Positions 1-12,800 of a DNA stretch of 64,000 nt are shown one piece after another; positions within the stretch are counted from its first letter, which is position 1; each line of letters begins with the position of its first letter. The translations under genes were made by a program, and so were the position numbers. This DNA is from Holacanthus passer (Eukaryota > Chordata > Actinopteri > Pomacanthidae): the NCBI GenBank assembly GCA_025331565.1, contig JAFREQ010000049.1, positions 3,506,501 through 3,570,500 of the forward strand, written 5' to 3'. The notes under the pieces were generated by a model that saw only the letters and a list, made by a program, of their open reading frames with translations, was not told where the DNA came from and made no database searches.

Positions 1-144
1 CCCAGTGGGTGTCAGACCAGGAGAGCACCGCAGGAACTGGACATTATATTATATTTTGCTTATATTTCACAGATGATGTCTTCTAAGAAATCGATCCAGA
101 CCTGCACAGACTGACTGAAATGTGCACATAACAGGACAGAAGCC

Positions 145-3100
145 ATGGGTAAGTTTTTTGTAAATGAATGATTTTCCATCGTAAAGCAGTTATGTAAGAA
201 ACATTATCCTGTAAAGTATTTATTTTCACTCTGGTGTAAAGTAAGATAAGTAACAGTGTGACCTGTCAGTACAGATGTCTATAGTTCAGTGTTGCAGCTG
301 CTGAAAACTGACATTTTGTGCAAGTACATTTAGACCATCAAACTAAAAATCATAAAACTATTAAAATCTAAATGGCAGGTTTTACAGATGGATTGCATCT
401 GCAGTCAGTAAGGAACTGATTTAAGCTTCATTTTCCCACATATGAGCAGAAGACAGGGTAATCTTTGATTAGCATCGAGACTCAGGAGCTTTCATTTGCA
501 TTTCTGTCAATAGATGCTGCACATCAAAGAATCCCAGGTTACTGTGAGGAGCAGCTGCAGAACCGTTGCAGTTCTGAATGTGTATCATTCATTTAGAAAC
601 TAACTACAATATGATAGGTGCTGTAAGCTAAGAAACAGACTGTGTCTAATCCACAAATTTAAACGTAATTGTGTAAAGCTAATTTACATCTGTACCTGAG
701 TAAAGAATTGACTTCCATGAGTTGAGGTAGACATTCATGCTGGTTATTTGTATGAAGAACAAAGTTTAAAATTTAAATCCTGATCAGTCTGTGCTGTTAC
801 ATAGTCACAGTTAGACTTTCAGACAAGACAGAAATATTATCAGTAAATCTTATTGAAGCACTAAAAGTAAAAGTGTTCATTATACAGAATGCCCTCCTTC
901 AGATATTGGATAGTTACTAGTGATGCATTAACACAGAAGTATTATGTTGCATGTGGTTGAGGTGGAGCAAACTGGCTTCTTTATATACCTGTTGCTTTAC
1001 TTTGACAGCCAGCCAGAGTTTTAATATGGTGAACTTGATTTTTCTTAATTAGATCTTGCGTTTAGTGTGTTAGAAAATGTAACATAAAATGCAGTTAATG
1101 CAAATGTCACCTTTTTAAAATGTGGTAAAAACCACAATTTCAAAAATGCTGCAGCACCCTTGAGCTGTCCTTAAGGCTCTGAGAGTGTCGTGGCACCCAG
1201 TTTGGAACCCACAGCTCAAGCATGCATGGCATCTTCCCTGGCTATGATAGCAAGTAAGACCTGCTATTGAGACCATAATGTTTTGAAGAGAAAAAAAAGA
1301 AAAAAGATTCTCTTGTTGAATGGATTTTTTGGAGTGGTCATTAGTGATACTGCATCTTATGGCACTTCTGCCCTGGCTGTAGCCCAGATGGTGGATTTAA
1401 AAATCTCGCCGCAGCAAAGTCCAGAGGTTCTGATGATAAACCTCACAAAGTTTAACATTAAAATAAGAATTCATAAATTCACCAAAGACATTATGTTGGC
1501 GTGAATGTCATGTGTTAAGAGTGCTCCTCTCAAAGGGTAAACCATCTGAATGTTTCCTTCCTTCTAGGCAGCGTTATCCTCCTGCTGGCAGCTGTGGTGT
1601 CCACTCTGGGCGGCCTGGTCTTTGGTTATGAGCTGGGCATCATCTCGGGTGCTTTATTGCAGCTCAAGGCAGAGTTCAGACTCTCGTGTGTCCAGCAGGA
1701 GGCTCTGGTCAGCTCTTTGTTGATAGGAGCGCTGCTGGCGTCCATCACGGGCGGCTGCTTGATCGACCATCAGGGCCGCAGGAACTCCATCCTCCTCAGC
1801 AACGTCCTGATCCTGACCGGTAGTCTGGTCCTGCTCATCAGCTCCTACTGTGCCCTGGTGGTGGGAAGGATAATAGTGGGCTTTGCCATGTGTATATCAT
1901 CCATGTCCTGCTGCATCTTTGTGTCCGAGATGGTTGCTCCTGACCGCCGGGGCTTCCTGGTAACACTGTATGAAGCAGGGATCACTGTGGGCATCCTGGC
2001 AGCTTATGCCATGAACTACATCCTGTCTGATGCTAAGACAGGGTGGAAGTGGATGTTTGGATTAGCTGCAGTACCGACTTTGATTCAACTGGTCTCTATC
2101 TGGTTTCTTCCATCCAACACTAAGGAATCTTCAAGCCAAAGAGATTGTTTTCAAACTGAGAGAAACCTCATGAGCACCATCGAAAACCATGAAGCAGACG
2201 ACGCCAAAGTCAGCTCCAGCATAGAAAACAAGAAAGTTAACAGCATGTACCTTTTCCAGCGTAAAGACAACATGAGGACTCGGACTGTGATTGGACTTGG
2301 TCTGGTGCTCTTTCAGCAGTTCACAGGCCAGCCAAATGTTCTTTTCTATGCCTCCACCATCTTCCACTCAGTGGGCTTTCAGAGCAACGCCTCAGCAGTG
2401 CTGGCGTCTGTGGGCTTGGGGTTCGTTAAAGTGATTGCTACTCTGACCTCCATGGTGTTTTCAGACAGGGTGGGCAGGAGGCCTCTGCTCATTGGTGGAT
2501 GCTCTGTTATGGCGCTGTGTCTGATAACCATTGGACTCCTCAGTGGACACTCTGTGATGAACGCTAAGCAGCCTTGTAATTCTGAGGACTTCAACATCAA
2601 CCGAACAGATCTACCTCATGTAGCCGTTGGTAATTGGTCAGTTTTTGACAAGCCTCTGGATGAGAGCCAAAGACTCCTTAAAAACAACACAGACGGTGAA
2701 GATGTAGTACTTGATAAAGTTAGACAGAAACCCCTGGACACTCCTCTGGCATCTTCTCCTGACGTCCATGGCACAGTTGTGAACTGGATCATTCTCGCGT
2801 GTATGATGGCTGTTGTCAGTGCATACTCCGTTGGATTTGGACCAAGTTTGTATATTTACTCAAAATGGCTCTTATTATATTTAGATAGATACAACAACTT
2901 TTATTCTGAATTGTTCATTTAAATCTAAACAAGGCAATATGTAGGAAAATACAACCTGCTGTCTGCCTGAATGATAAGCATCACAGAGCTGTTAGCATGC
3001 AAAGATGTGCAAAATAACATTATCCACCATAAAGCCTCAACTTTTCTCGTGGGTTAGTAAAGCTGGGAAATTAAGCATTTTTGTCTTTGACCAGTGACCT

Positions 3101-4201
3101 GGCTTCTCCTGAGTGAAATATTCCCAGCTGCTATCAGAGGAAGGGCATTCGCATTTCACCAGCTGCTTCAACTGGGCTGCCAACCTGTTGGTCACATTCA
3201 CGTTCTTGAATTTTATCGGTGAGTTCCCACACACCCTTTTCACAGCAGACATTCTGAGCTGGTCACAGTAGGAAAGGTGCAAGTGTAACCAATAATATGA
3301 ATGTTCATTCCGCTTCATCATTTCACAGTAAGCTATTAAGTCAGCAATAGTAATGCCTGAGTCCTGGAACCTGAAAAAGCCACACAGTTTGTGATTTGTG
3401 CTTTTCACTGATTGACCACTCAAAAGTTAAGTCTTATTGAATCTATCTGTTTACCAATCCAGCCTTTTGTGTTAGATGAAATAATTCTGCCAACATTTTA
3501 TCACATTTTAAGTTGATATGTCTAACGTGTTTCAGCAGGCCCAGAGCAACAGCAGTATTTATTTGGAGTTATGTTTGTCCAGTATTAAGTATATATGTTT
3601 AAATCCAATATTCACTCATTCTCCACACTGGGTGCTGGGTAGTGTACAGGGGTCTTAGCAGAACTATTTTGAATCAAACCAAAGCAATGAGCTGAAAGAT
3701 GCTGAAACACTGACACACACAAAATAACTTTGCTGCATAAATGTTTAGAGCCTGATTCATGAATGAATTACTTCACACTCTCAAAATGATGGTTATATTT
3801 CTTGGCATGTCTCCCTGACTTAGTTGAAAGTAAAATGATGGCCAGCACAGACTGAACTGTGTTTCTAATAAACAGATGCCATCGGTCTGTCAGGGATGTT
3901 TCTGTTGTATGGGATGAGTGCTGTGGCAGCTGGAGTTTTCTTCTACTTCATGCTACCAGAGACCAAAGGGAAAACTCTGGAGGAGATAGACAAGGAGCTG
4001 CGTGTCAACAGGTAGGCTCTATATTTGTCTTATGAAATAAACACATAATCAAGTCAGATGATGTATGAGGCACTGATGTGTTTGTTCTTGGCCTGGTCTC
4101 GCAGGTTTTACCACAGTGGGGAGTGCTGTGGCATCATTGGCTGGAGAAACACTTCCCCACAGTACCAGAGAGTGCACTGTCAGGTCAGCACCTCAGAGTG
4201 A
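145..4201 (+). CDS. slc2a10: Facilitative sugar transporter GLUT10, five coding exons, +1 frameshift in exon 3
   Basis: Coding exons are 145-148, 1568-2845, 3095-3218, 3876-4011 and 4105-4201, all with GT-AG borders and matching phases (after correcting one base) and TGA at 4199-4201. Corrected length is 545 residues, against about 541 for human GLUT10. The protein is a 12-helix major facilitator of the SLC2 family that moves hexoses or dehydroascorbate across endomembranes or the plasma membrane. Visible signatures: GYELGIISGALL in helix 1, the D-x-x-GRR loop near residues 68-73, LYEAGITVGIL, FQQFTGQPNV near 250-259, DRVGRR near 301-306, and PETKG after helix 12 in exon 4. The long extracellular loop 9 carries three N-glycosylation sequons (near 346, 357 and 374), typical of GLUT10/12. 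FQQFTGQPN and LYEAGITVGIL favour GLUT10 over GLUT12. Exon 3 is 124 bases where 123 is expected, with an extra base near 3154-3157. Without correction, exon 2 reads on into its intron and ends at 2922. The gene is convergent with csnk2a1. Confidence 0.93.
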
Positions 4202-4382
4202 TCAAAATGATATGAGCACGACGACAGGCATCATTTAACACAATGCACACATAGAATTTACTGAAAGACGTCTAACTCATCCATCCCAGCCTGAAAAAAA
4301 ATCATGATAGTTTAGGACTGACAGGAATTTATTCTGTTGTACTTGATGTTGAAATATATGTGGTATCTTTGTGAAACACATG

Positions 4383-4388
4383 AATAAA
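4383..4388 (+). other. Polyadenylation signal of slc2a10
   Basis: AATAAA lies 182 bases after the slc2a10 stop codon, followed within about 30 bases by GT-rich sequence (TGTGTGTTGTGTTG). This gives a short 3' UTR ending around 4400-4430. Confidence 0.6.
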
Positions 4389-4925
4389 GGATGTTTTCTG
4401 TGTGATCGTGTGTGTTGTGTTGCAGTCATGCCAGCTGTTAAACTGACAGTTTGGCATTTAAAATTCTTTATGGCATAGACATTGTAAATGACATTTTGGG
4501 TGTGTTCAATCACATTTTTCTTAAGTAATTCAGTTTATACAATTACCTGTGGATTTGTTTACCCCCCATCTGATCATTGGATCACTCTAGTTTGTGTCCC
4601 CTTCAGCAGTGAAATTGGTGACATGGTCATAACCCACAGGACAGAGGGGCAAAACTACCAACAAAACAATGACCCTTTCAGTATTAAATGGTCCCACAGG
4701 GCTTTGGGTGTTACATAGTACTGCCTCTTCTCAGTATGACCAGGGGGAGCTGGTATGAAAAGGGCATTCCTGAAATGGCTGTCATTTACAAGCAAGGATG
4801 GAGCAAGGTTCACCACTTTGTCAAACACGACTGTATAAAAGATATTACTACATGGGCTTGGAAAAAAAACTGTTGTCAGTAAACACAGTCTTTCTGTAAA
4901 TGATGGCATTCTGTTTGTATTTACC

Positions 4926-4965
4926 TTTTACACAGCATCCCAATGTTCTTGTGATCTGGGTTGTA
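4926..4965 (+). repeat. Solo terminus of a MITE also found at 31.2-31.7 kb
   Basis: A 40-base stretch beginning TTTTACACAGCATCCCAA and ending CTGGGTTGTA matches the right terminus of the complete element at 31216-31653. No matching left terminus is visible nearby, so this is a decayed or truncated copy in the slc2a10-csnk2a1 intergenic space. Confidence 0.55.
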
Positions 4966-5084
4966 CAAGACAGTGACACATCATGTAGTAAGTTGATTTT
5001 GTAGTGATGCAAATTCTCAAACTTACAACTTAAAAGCATTAAAAGCAACTGAATCCTGGACCCTCAGGACCCCTTGAGGTCTGT

Positions 5085-5133
5085 GGCCCCAGGGCAGTTG
5101 TCTATTTAACCCTTTTGGTAATCCAGCCTCGTT
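5085..5133 (-). repeat. Dispersed repeat fragment, pair with 18176-18225
   Basis: Read on the minus strand this gives GAGGCTGGATTACCAA followed by a GGCA/AACTGCCCT block. The plus strand at 18176-18225 reads AGGCTGGATTACCAACTGGG then GGCAACTACCCT. The two places are 13 kb apart in opposite orientation, so they are copies of one dispersed family. I recognise the motif as common in teleost genomes but cannot name the family. Confidence 0.45.
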
Positions 5134-5478
5134 TCTGAGTGACTTTTTGGAGGTGGTAGTAGTTTAAATTCTCCTAATTGGATTTAATGTTTAGTGTTTT
5201 ACGTTTACATTGTGTTGCAGTCTTGAAGACAAGGGGTCCCTGTCAAAATAATTTTGGAAGGATAACTTCCAGCATGGACAGGAAGTATAATTACAGCAAA
5301 CAATGACTCAATTTACATTTTGCATCATATTTACATATCAAGAGACTTTGAACTTATCCTTAAAAAATATAACATTGTTTTATAAATCCATAATTTGCAC
5401 CTTGTGTATGTGAGAAGAGTGGTCTATATGAACATGACAGACAAATCAGTCAGATGTACCTGATAAATAAAACACGTG

Positions 5479-5484
5479 TTTATT
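5479..5484 (-). other. Candidate polyadenylation signal of csnk2a1
   Basis: AATAAA on the minus strand, about 1.4 kb after the csnk2a1 stop codon. The sequence between is AT-rich and shows no other gene, consistent with a long 3' UTR spanning about 5480-6895. Other A/T hexamers in the interval could also be used. Confidence 0.4.
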
Positions 5485-6895
5485 TACACAAATATTTTCA
5501 AATACTAGTCTTCTACATAAGGACATAAAAATATATACAGTGATGTAGGGACTCAAACTGCTCCGCTTTCATTTCAATGTATACATGTTCTGATTTATTT
5601 GCATTTTCAGGTTTTGAAATGAAAAAAAAGATGCATATGTACAGCAGGGTCTAAAACTTACACTTTCAAACTCTGGCACTAAAACACTGGGGAAAACTCT
5701 ACCCTTCAAGTGCTATTTAAAATTTCAACTTCAATACTTGCCTCAACGTGTTGGTGAAAGCCAGTAAACTGTAATACTTGTCACAAAGCTTACCCATGTC
5801 ACTACACAACAGAACTGAACTTTCCTCCAACACTAAAAGCACTTTAGTCACCTGCAGATGTTTATTGTATCATGTTAGCATCTCATTCACTAGAACCCAC
5901 ACTGTCAATCTACAGCATCTCCATGAGTAACTCCCACAAATCAAAACTAGGTTTGGTCAGTCTCTTCTTCCAACCGAGTAAACTTTGGTTATGTCTTGAA
6001 GTAATTCAAGAAAAGCCACTTGAAGTAATTCAAGGAACTGGAAAGCAGCACATTTGAGAAACCATTTCTTTGAGAACCTGAATGAACCTTACCTGGCTTC
6101 TTAAGAGATCAGAGTACAACACTAGAGTCGATCAAACCACTTGATGGTGATGAACCTTATCCAGCAGTCCAGAAACATTTCAATACAAAACAAATTAATG
6201 GATGACATGACAGGCAGTCGCATATCAAAAGAAGACTGGTGATCTGGTTTGGTAAGAAAGGCAAGACAAAACTACTCAGGCAGAGAAAGTGTTGAAGTGT
6301 CATTGTGTTCACATACACCTGGAGCACAGAACAGCACCAAACACTTCCAAAATGCTGTGATCTGGAGGGTGTTTACACTCATCAGGGGAGGTAAATTAAC
6401 TGTTCTCATCAGGTCTTGTTTTTTGACGATGCTGCAGTAGTAAACTATACAGGATGTGCTCCTTTTGGTCCTGATGGCCAACATCTTTCTTTTGCCTTCT
6501 GCTGATGTACTTATTGACCACTTCCTTCACAATCCAAATTAAAACACACAGGGGGGCTCTTGAGACCCCGATTCAGGCGTGGATGATGACACTTGCTCTG
6601 AGACTCACCACACACAAACAGACACCCCTTTGTATTCACTACGGCTTATGGGAAAATGAAAGGAATACCTGTATATTTCAGTTACACAGAACATTCATTT
6701 CAGATGTCAGGTTTACACGTTCATTCAAGAAGGAAAAGGAACGGGGAAAAACATCTTTCTTTTCTTAGACGACAGCGTCCTCCAGCCAGGAGGTTGGTGA
6801 GGCGCAGTCACACTGAGTTAGGTTGGATGTGGTGAGGGTTGGCAGAGTGGCACCTGTCTAGTTCCTAGGGGGGTGGAGAGTATTTGGGTGCAGTG

Positions 6896-9800
6896 TCACT
6901 GCGGGGCGCCGGCAGCAGCGGGCACCGGGGTGCTCAGGGCGTTGGTGGCAGCAGACAGGACCGGTGAGCCAGTGAGAGGGCCTAGGGCAGTGGAGGCTGG
7001 CAAGGCAGAGATACCTGAAAGACAAGTCAAAAACAGACAATTAGAAAACTAATATTATACATACTGTATGTCCAGTCACTTACCCTAAGTAAAAACAGTA
7101 TCACTGTCACCTCTGTGTGCCATGTATGGTTTCACCCCAACCCAAAAAAAGTCAGTGGACATCGTTCCAACCGGTATTTTTTGACAATGTGATTGAGCAC
7201 AAGTGTCCTTTCTAGAAAGTCCTGCTGAGACCAGAGAGTGGCTTTAACTCAGACAAAAAAATGTCTCAAATGTTGGAGAAATCACAGCTGGGGCCACAGT
7301 TCAAGATGCCATCTTGGTCATGTGGACACTCATTGGTTTACAGAATAAAACCTAGCTAAATGCACGTCCTGTTGAAAAAAGTTGTGCATCATTTAAAGAG
7401 TAGCACAGCACCTTTTGGACCATTCAGTGTGTGGTTTGGTAACCAGTAGGGTAGGGATGAACAGGCAATTAGGCAAGCAATAAGAGGTGTTTCAGTCCGT
7501 TTACAATATAATTCATTTTCATTAATAGCACATCAACTGTGAGGAGAACTATTTGCACAGGTGTATTTATTCAAGAAATTGTTTCATTAGCGTTACTGAG
7601 GTAATGTGACAGAAACAGGATATCACCCAGCCCTATGGTGAACTTGTCTCTAAAAGAAAATGAGGTTTAGTTTTTACCAGCCTACTATGGAGATATCTTA
7701 ATCCATAAGAAGCCATTGTGACACGGGTTCAACAAACACTTTGAATGCCCTAAACTCTTCCTTATACAGCTTTATGCTTGACCTTAACTCGTTAAGTCCC
7801 TAAGTGACATATACTAAACATCCTGGTGTGACAGTGGTGTAACATGACTTCCCCAAAAATGGTGGTGTGACCTGTAGCAAAAGTGAAGGAAGCAGCTCAT
7901 TTCAAAAAGGTTGTTTTTCGATACTAATTTTAAACCCATTTAACAGTTCCAATGCTTTAATAACATGTCCTGTATTACATTTAACCTGTTCTGACCAGAT
8001 TTTGCAAACAAATTAATAAACAATTAAAAGCCAATATTATAAAACAATAACTGTAACAACAAAAATACTGTATAAAACATTATAAAACATAATATAAATA
8101 AATATTTTAAAAGAAACATCAGAAATGTGTTCTATGTGGTCCACTTGGTCTGTGGTATATATGGTATATATAATTACAGACTCAGTCTCTTACTGTTTCT
8201 AAATGTAGTACTCGAAGTAGTGCAGCATATTTGATCAAGCTGATGTACTTCAATAATTCCATTTGGGCTGTATCCTCATGGTGGAATGCACTTACTGTAA
8301 GTTGCTTTGGATGTAATGTCAGCTAAACAAATGTAATGCAACATGGGATCAACTCCTCAGTATAGAGTTTGCAGAAACAGAAACATATTTCGGAAAGCGC
8401 AAGAGTCATGTTCAGAAATGTTTTATCTCGGCTGTGGTGAAGTATAAAAACTTCATGTCATATATGCATGTGTTCTCACCAGTGATCATGCTGGCTGTGC
8501 TAACAGCTGTGTTCCCACTGGGCAGGTTGGCTGATCCGGCCACACGAGACTGATCTTTCACAATGGGGACTGTAGGAACAAGAAAAATAAAGAAATGTCC
8601 TTATTTAGCAATTGCTATTACCGATCAGGATTCCATTCTTACAAAAAACAAAAACAAAAACCAGTGGCTGTGTATAAGGCTTACAGAAGTAAGGGTGTTC
8701 CATGGCCTCACGGGCGGTCAGCCGGGCCTGGTGGTCATAGCGCAGCAGTTTGTCAAGGAAATCCAGAGCCTCAGGGCTGACCAGGTGCTGGTTCTCACTA
8801 TGGACAAACCGCTCCCACCGCTTACGAGAATGCCTGAGGGCAAAAAACACTGAATTCTGACATCAATTCATACTGAAGAAAGTGGACACAGAAAGACAGT
8901 TTTAATAATCACAACCACAGAGCAGCATGCCATACGCAATGTACGCATGGAACAAGGATGAACTCCAGCTGTTGAATTTGAATGTTCTTTAAATGTCTTT
9001 TTTTCCAACATTAGTGCCAAAAGTAGTTACAAAATAAAGGCCAGCATAGCCAAGACACCATCATCATAATCATGTGACTGCAATAACAGCTCTCACCTTC
9101 CCAAAATGTCGTTGAAGCGAGGCTCCAGCTCAATATTGTATTTGTCGATGTAGTCATAGAGGTCTTCAGTCCCCAGAACCTTGGCTATTCTCACCAACTA
9201 CAGGAAGGAACAAACAGTTTGTCATCTCTGTACGAAAGACTGTCAGGAAAGACAGACAGACTAGGAAATACTGGGTGGTTGCCACTTTCACAACATCTGT
9301 GGACAGAAATGCCATTCCATACTACTCATACTACTACTTTAGGGGACAGCAAGTCATAGCTTGCTGCTAATGTACTGCTCTTCCAAAGGAGAGAATTGCT
9401 TAAAGTAGCTACAGTCTGTCCAAATACATAAGGTATAGGCTGTTAAAGGGCTGACAGTGGCCAGTGGGTGAAGTATGTCCTATCAAGCAACCCGGCTTTG
9501 TATTTACCTGGTCATAGTTGTCATGGCCATGGAAGAAGGGCTCCTTCCTGAAGATCATGCTTGCCAACATACAGCCCAAGCTCCACATATCCAGACTGTA
9601 GTCATACATCTGAAAAACACACAGGACAATCTCAAAGGGAGCACAGATAGGATGAAGTAGAGAAATCTAATTTCCCTGAGATGCAACAATGATGACACTG
9701 TTTAAATGAGCATTGATATACTATGAAGAATAGAAAAAGGAAAAAATGATGCAGTTCTCCTTTGGCAATCACAAACAAGCATGCAGCCTTATTTGAACTT

Positions 9801-12800
9801 GCAACTGCAGCAGCGGTACTCACTGTGGTCCTGGTAATACCAAAGACTCAGTGGACAAGGTGAACTATATAACCAAGACTCTATAAATCCAGTGTTTCCC
9901 CAACACAGAGCTGTCTGTGGCATACTGCCAGTTTTACCATGGCTGTCATGTAATTAAATAACTGTAATGACCTCATTATGAAATCTTAAAAAAATTTGGT
10001 GAGGTGGGGCACACAGACACAGGACCAGAATGAACATTCAACCCCCATCATGTAGCATCCATTCAATCCATTCGGACAGCAACAATGAACTGTAAAACAT
10101 TACCATCATCATTATTGCGAGAATTATATTTGTATGTGATTATATTTTCCATCACTCACATTGGCCTGTGGGAATGTGCCAGGTTAGAACTGGAAGAATG
10201 CTGACATTCTGGCACAGAAGACAAAACACTGGACTTTTCATATTCTTCCATTACAAACATACATGTGTACAGGAAAACATCAAGTATGCCACGATCCATA
10301 ATCTTACACAACAGAGTTTCTCAAAGTCTCATTATAAAATCTTAAATAAATTTGGTAAGGTCATCATTATTGTTAGAATTTCATTTGTAAGTGATTATAT
10401 TATCCAAAATTTGTAATGAGTGGTTTTTCTGATGCATACAAAAACGTCAATAAATGCTAGGTCAGTAACTTTGAGGCATACCATCTGCGACCCCAAACAC
10501 TGAAATCTGTCCAGCAGTGTCTCCAACTATGTGTGGGACAGATAATCAAGACCAATGCAAAGCAAACAGCATCCCAGACAGATCTCCAGTAACGACCATC
10601 AGATACTGAAAACACGCTAAATCCACATAAAGTACCTGATAGTCCACCAGGAGTTCAGGTCCTTTAAAGTAGCGGGAGGCGACTCTGACGTTGTACTCTT
10701 GTCCTGGGTGGTAAAACTCGGCCAGACCCCAGTCAATAAGGCGCAACTACAGAGTCAGAAATAAAGCAGTTAGTAACTACAAACAGTCAATGTTTTAGTG
10801 TTAAACACAGCAAAGTAAATGGCCATTTACTTATCTATCACATACAGCTGGATGAATGAATCCAAGCATGCAAATGCACAATGATCAAACTTGGTTAACA
10901 GCTAAATGTATCATAGATCAGACATCCTTGTTTCGGCTAAGGCTGGGTAGACAGTGACTGTCTTTATCACTCACCTTGCGGTGTTCATGATCAATCATCA
11001 CGTTATGTGGTTTCACATCTCTATGCATGATTCCCATGCTGTGGCAGTAGTCCAGGGCCTACAGACAAGAGCAAAATGATGATAAAAATTATTATTATTG
11101 CTGTTATCCATTGGTCACAAAGGTTTTTCTTCCCAGTAATTCCAAATCAGCAACAGATTACAAAGTACCCAAGCATACACAAAACATGAAAAAAAAACAA
11201 AGCTGAAGAAAAACAAGGACGTGTTTAATAACTTAATGCTTCACTGCCTTCAGGACATTTAGACATTACAGATAAAGACCTGAGAGGCACCTGAACAATG
11301 CAGGACTCACCTTGAGGATCTCGTACATGTAGAATCGGATGTCATAATCTGTCAGGGTCTGGTACAGTTGCTGGAGACCAAAACAAAGTTGTTAGTCTTG
11401 TTATGGCAATGTGTTGCCGTAAACAGACAGCACGCATACATGGAGCAGTGACACAGCACTAACATTGTGGGAAATGTGCCGGTGATTGAGGATAGAACCA
11501 GAAGATGGTTGACATTCTGGCACCGAAGACATAGCACCGGACTTTTCATATTCCTCCATCACATACACACACGTGTACGGGAAAACAACGAGTATGCCAA
11601 GAAAGGAGGTTTCCATAGTACTACACAACAACATTTTACAGAGTAAAGAAAAGCTTTAGTTCCTACCTTGAAGTCTGTGTTGTTAACATGTTCAAAGACC
11701 AAAGCAGGTGTCCGGGACTGAAAAAGCAAAAGGTTGTGTATTTAATATGTTGCAGTCTCAAACAACAGTATGCACCTCTAGGCCCACATAAGTTCATCTA
11801 TTAGACTGAAACAGCAACAATAAGCTGTAAAAAATAAGGCACTAATGCCAACTCTGTATGAACTAACCAGGCAGCCACACCGTAAGCAACACTATGAGAA
11901 AGTCTACAATTGGCCATTCATTTCCTGCACACACAAGTAAGCAGGGAAACTCAGCCAGTATGTGAAGTCAGCAGCTGTCACTGGCAAATCACACAATTAC
12001 AAAATCAATTATACAAAATTTCTGTTTTCCTTATTTTGATCCCATGGACAACAGGCTTACCAGCTTCACCATTGATGAGCGAGGTGGAATACAGCCATTC
12101 AGAGCTTCCATGTTTTTATATTCCAATTTCAATTCTTGTTAATAGATACCACCAAACCAAGGTTTGAAGAGCAGCAGAACTTATTGTTGGGCTGATGTTG
12201 GTGCTTAAGCGAGTGTTTTATTTTTTTGTTTTGGTATTAAATGCTAGGTACGAGTAGTCTGATGAAAACTCCATAGCTGCTGGCCATTCATGAGTCTCTG
12301 GCTACACCCACAAATGGTGACTTGCTGCTTACAGTGTGAACTAGACCTGCAACTAACCAACAACAATCAAAGTTATTTAAAAAAATATATTAAATATATA
12401 ACAGAGACAAAAAGAAAGTCTTACGGTGTTTTCACTTTATGAATGCCTTTTGATTTATTATTGACGCAATTACAAATTATCAGCACGGGCAACAATCTAT
12501 CGTCCGTCAACTGGTTAATCTACTAATTGTTTTAGCTCTAGTTTAAATGCCTGGCAAAGGGTGGTTCCTAAAACAGGGCTCTCCCCATTATCTTCAATTA
12601 CAACGGGGAAGTAAGCGACTCTGGAGCTACAACTAACTCATAATTTGCCACTCTTTGATTAGTTTAGATTATAAATGGCAGATAGTAGCTATAAATGATA
12701 GAAGATAGCAAAAATGCCATTGAAAAGTCCATGGCGACATCTTGAATTTTTTTTTTTTTTTGTTCAACACCCAAAAATATAGATTAGACAAATTACATTA

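Noticed and set aside
2846..2922. Ending of slc2a10 at a stop in the exon 2 frame (SLYIYSKWLL and on), suggesting a truncated transporter
   Set aside because: A good GT donor at 2846 in phase 1 joins to exon 3, and exons 4 and 5 continue the family alignment. The 2922 stop is intronic.
3037..3423. 128-codon minus-strand open frame that looked like a terminal exon with an AG acceptor and downstream AATAAA
   Set aside because: It is antisense to slc2a10 exon 3 (3095-3218), whose plus-strand reading gives the expected transporter helices once one extra base is removed. The open frame is a by-product of the conserved exon.
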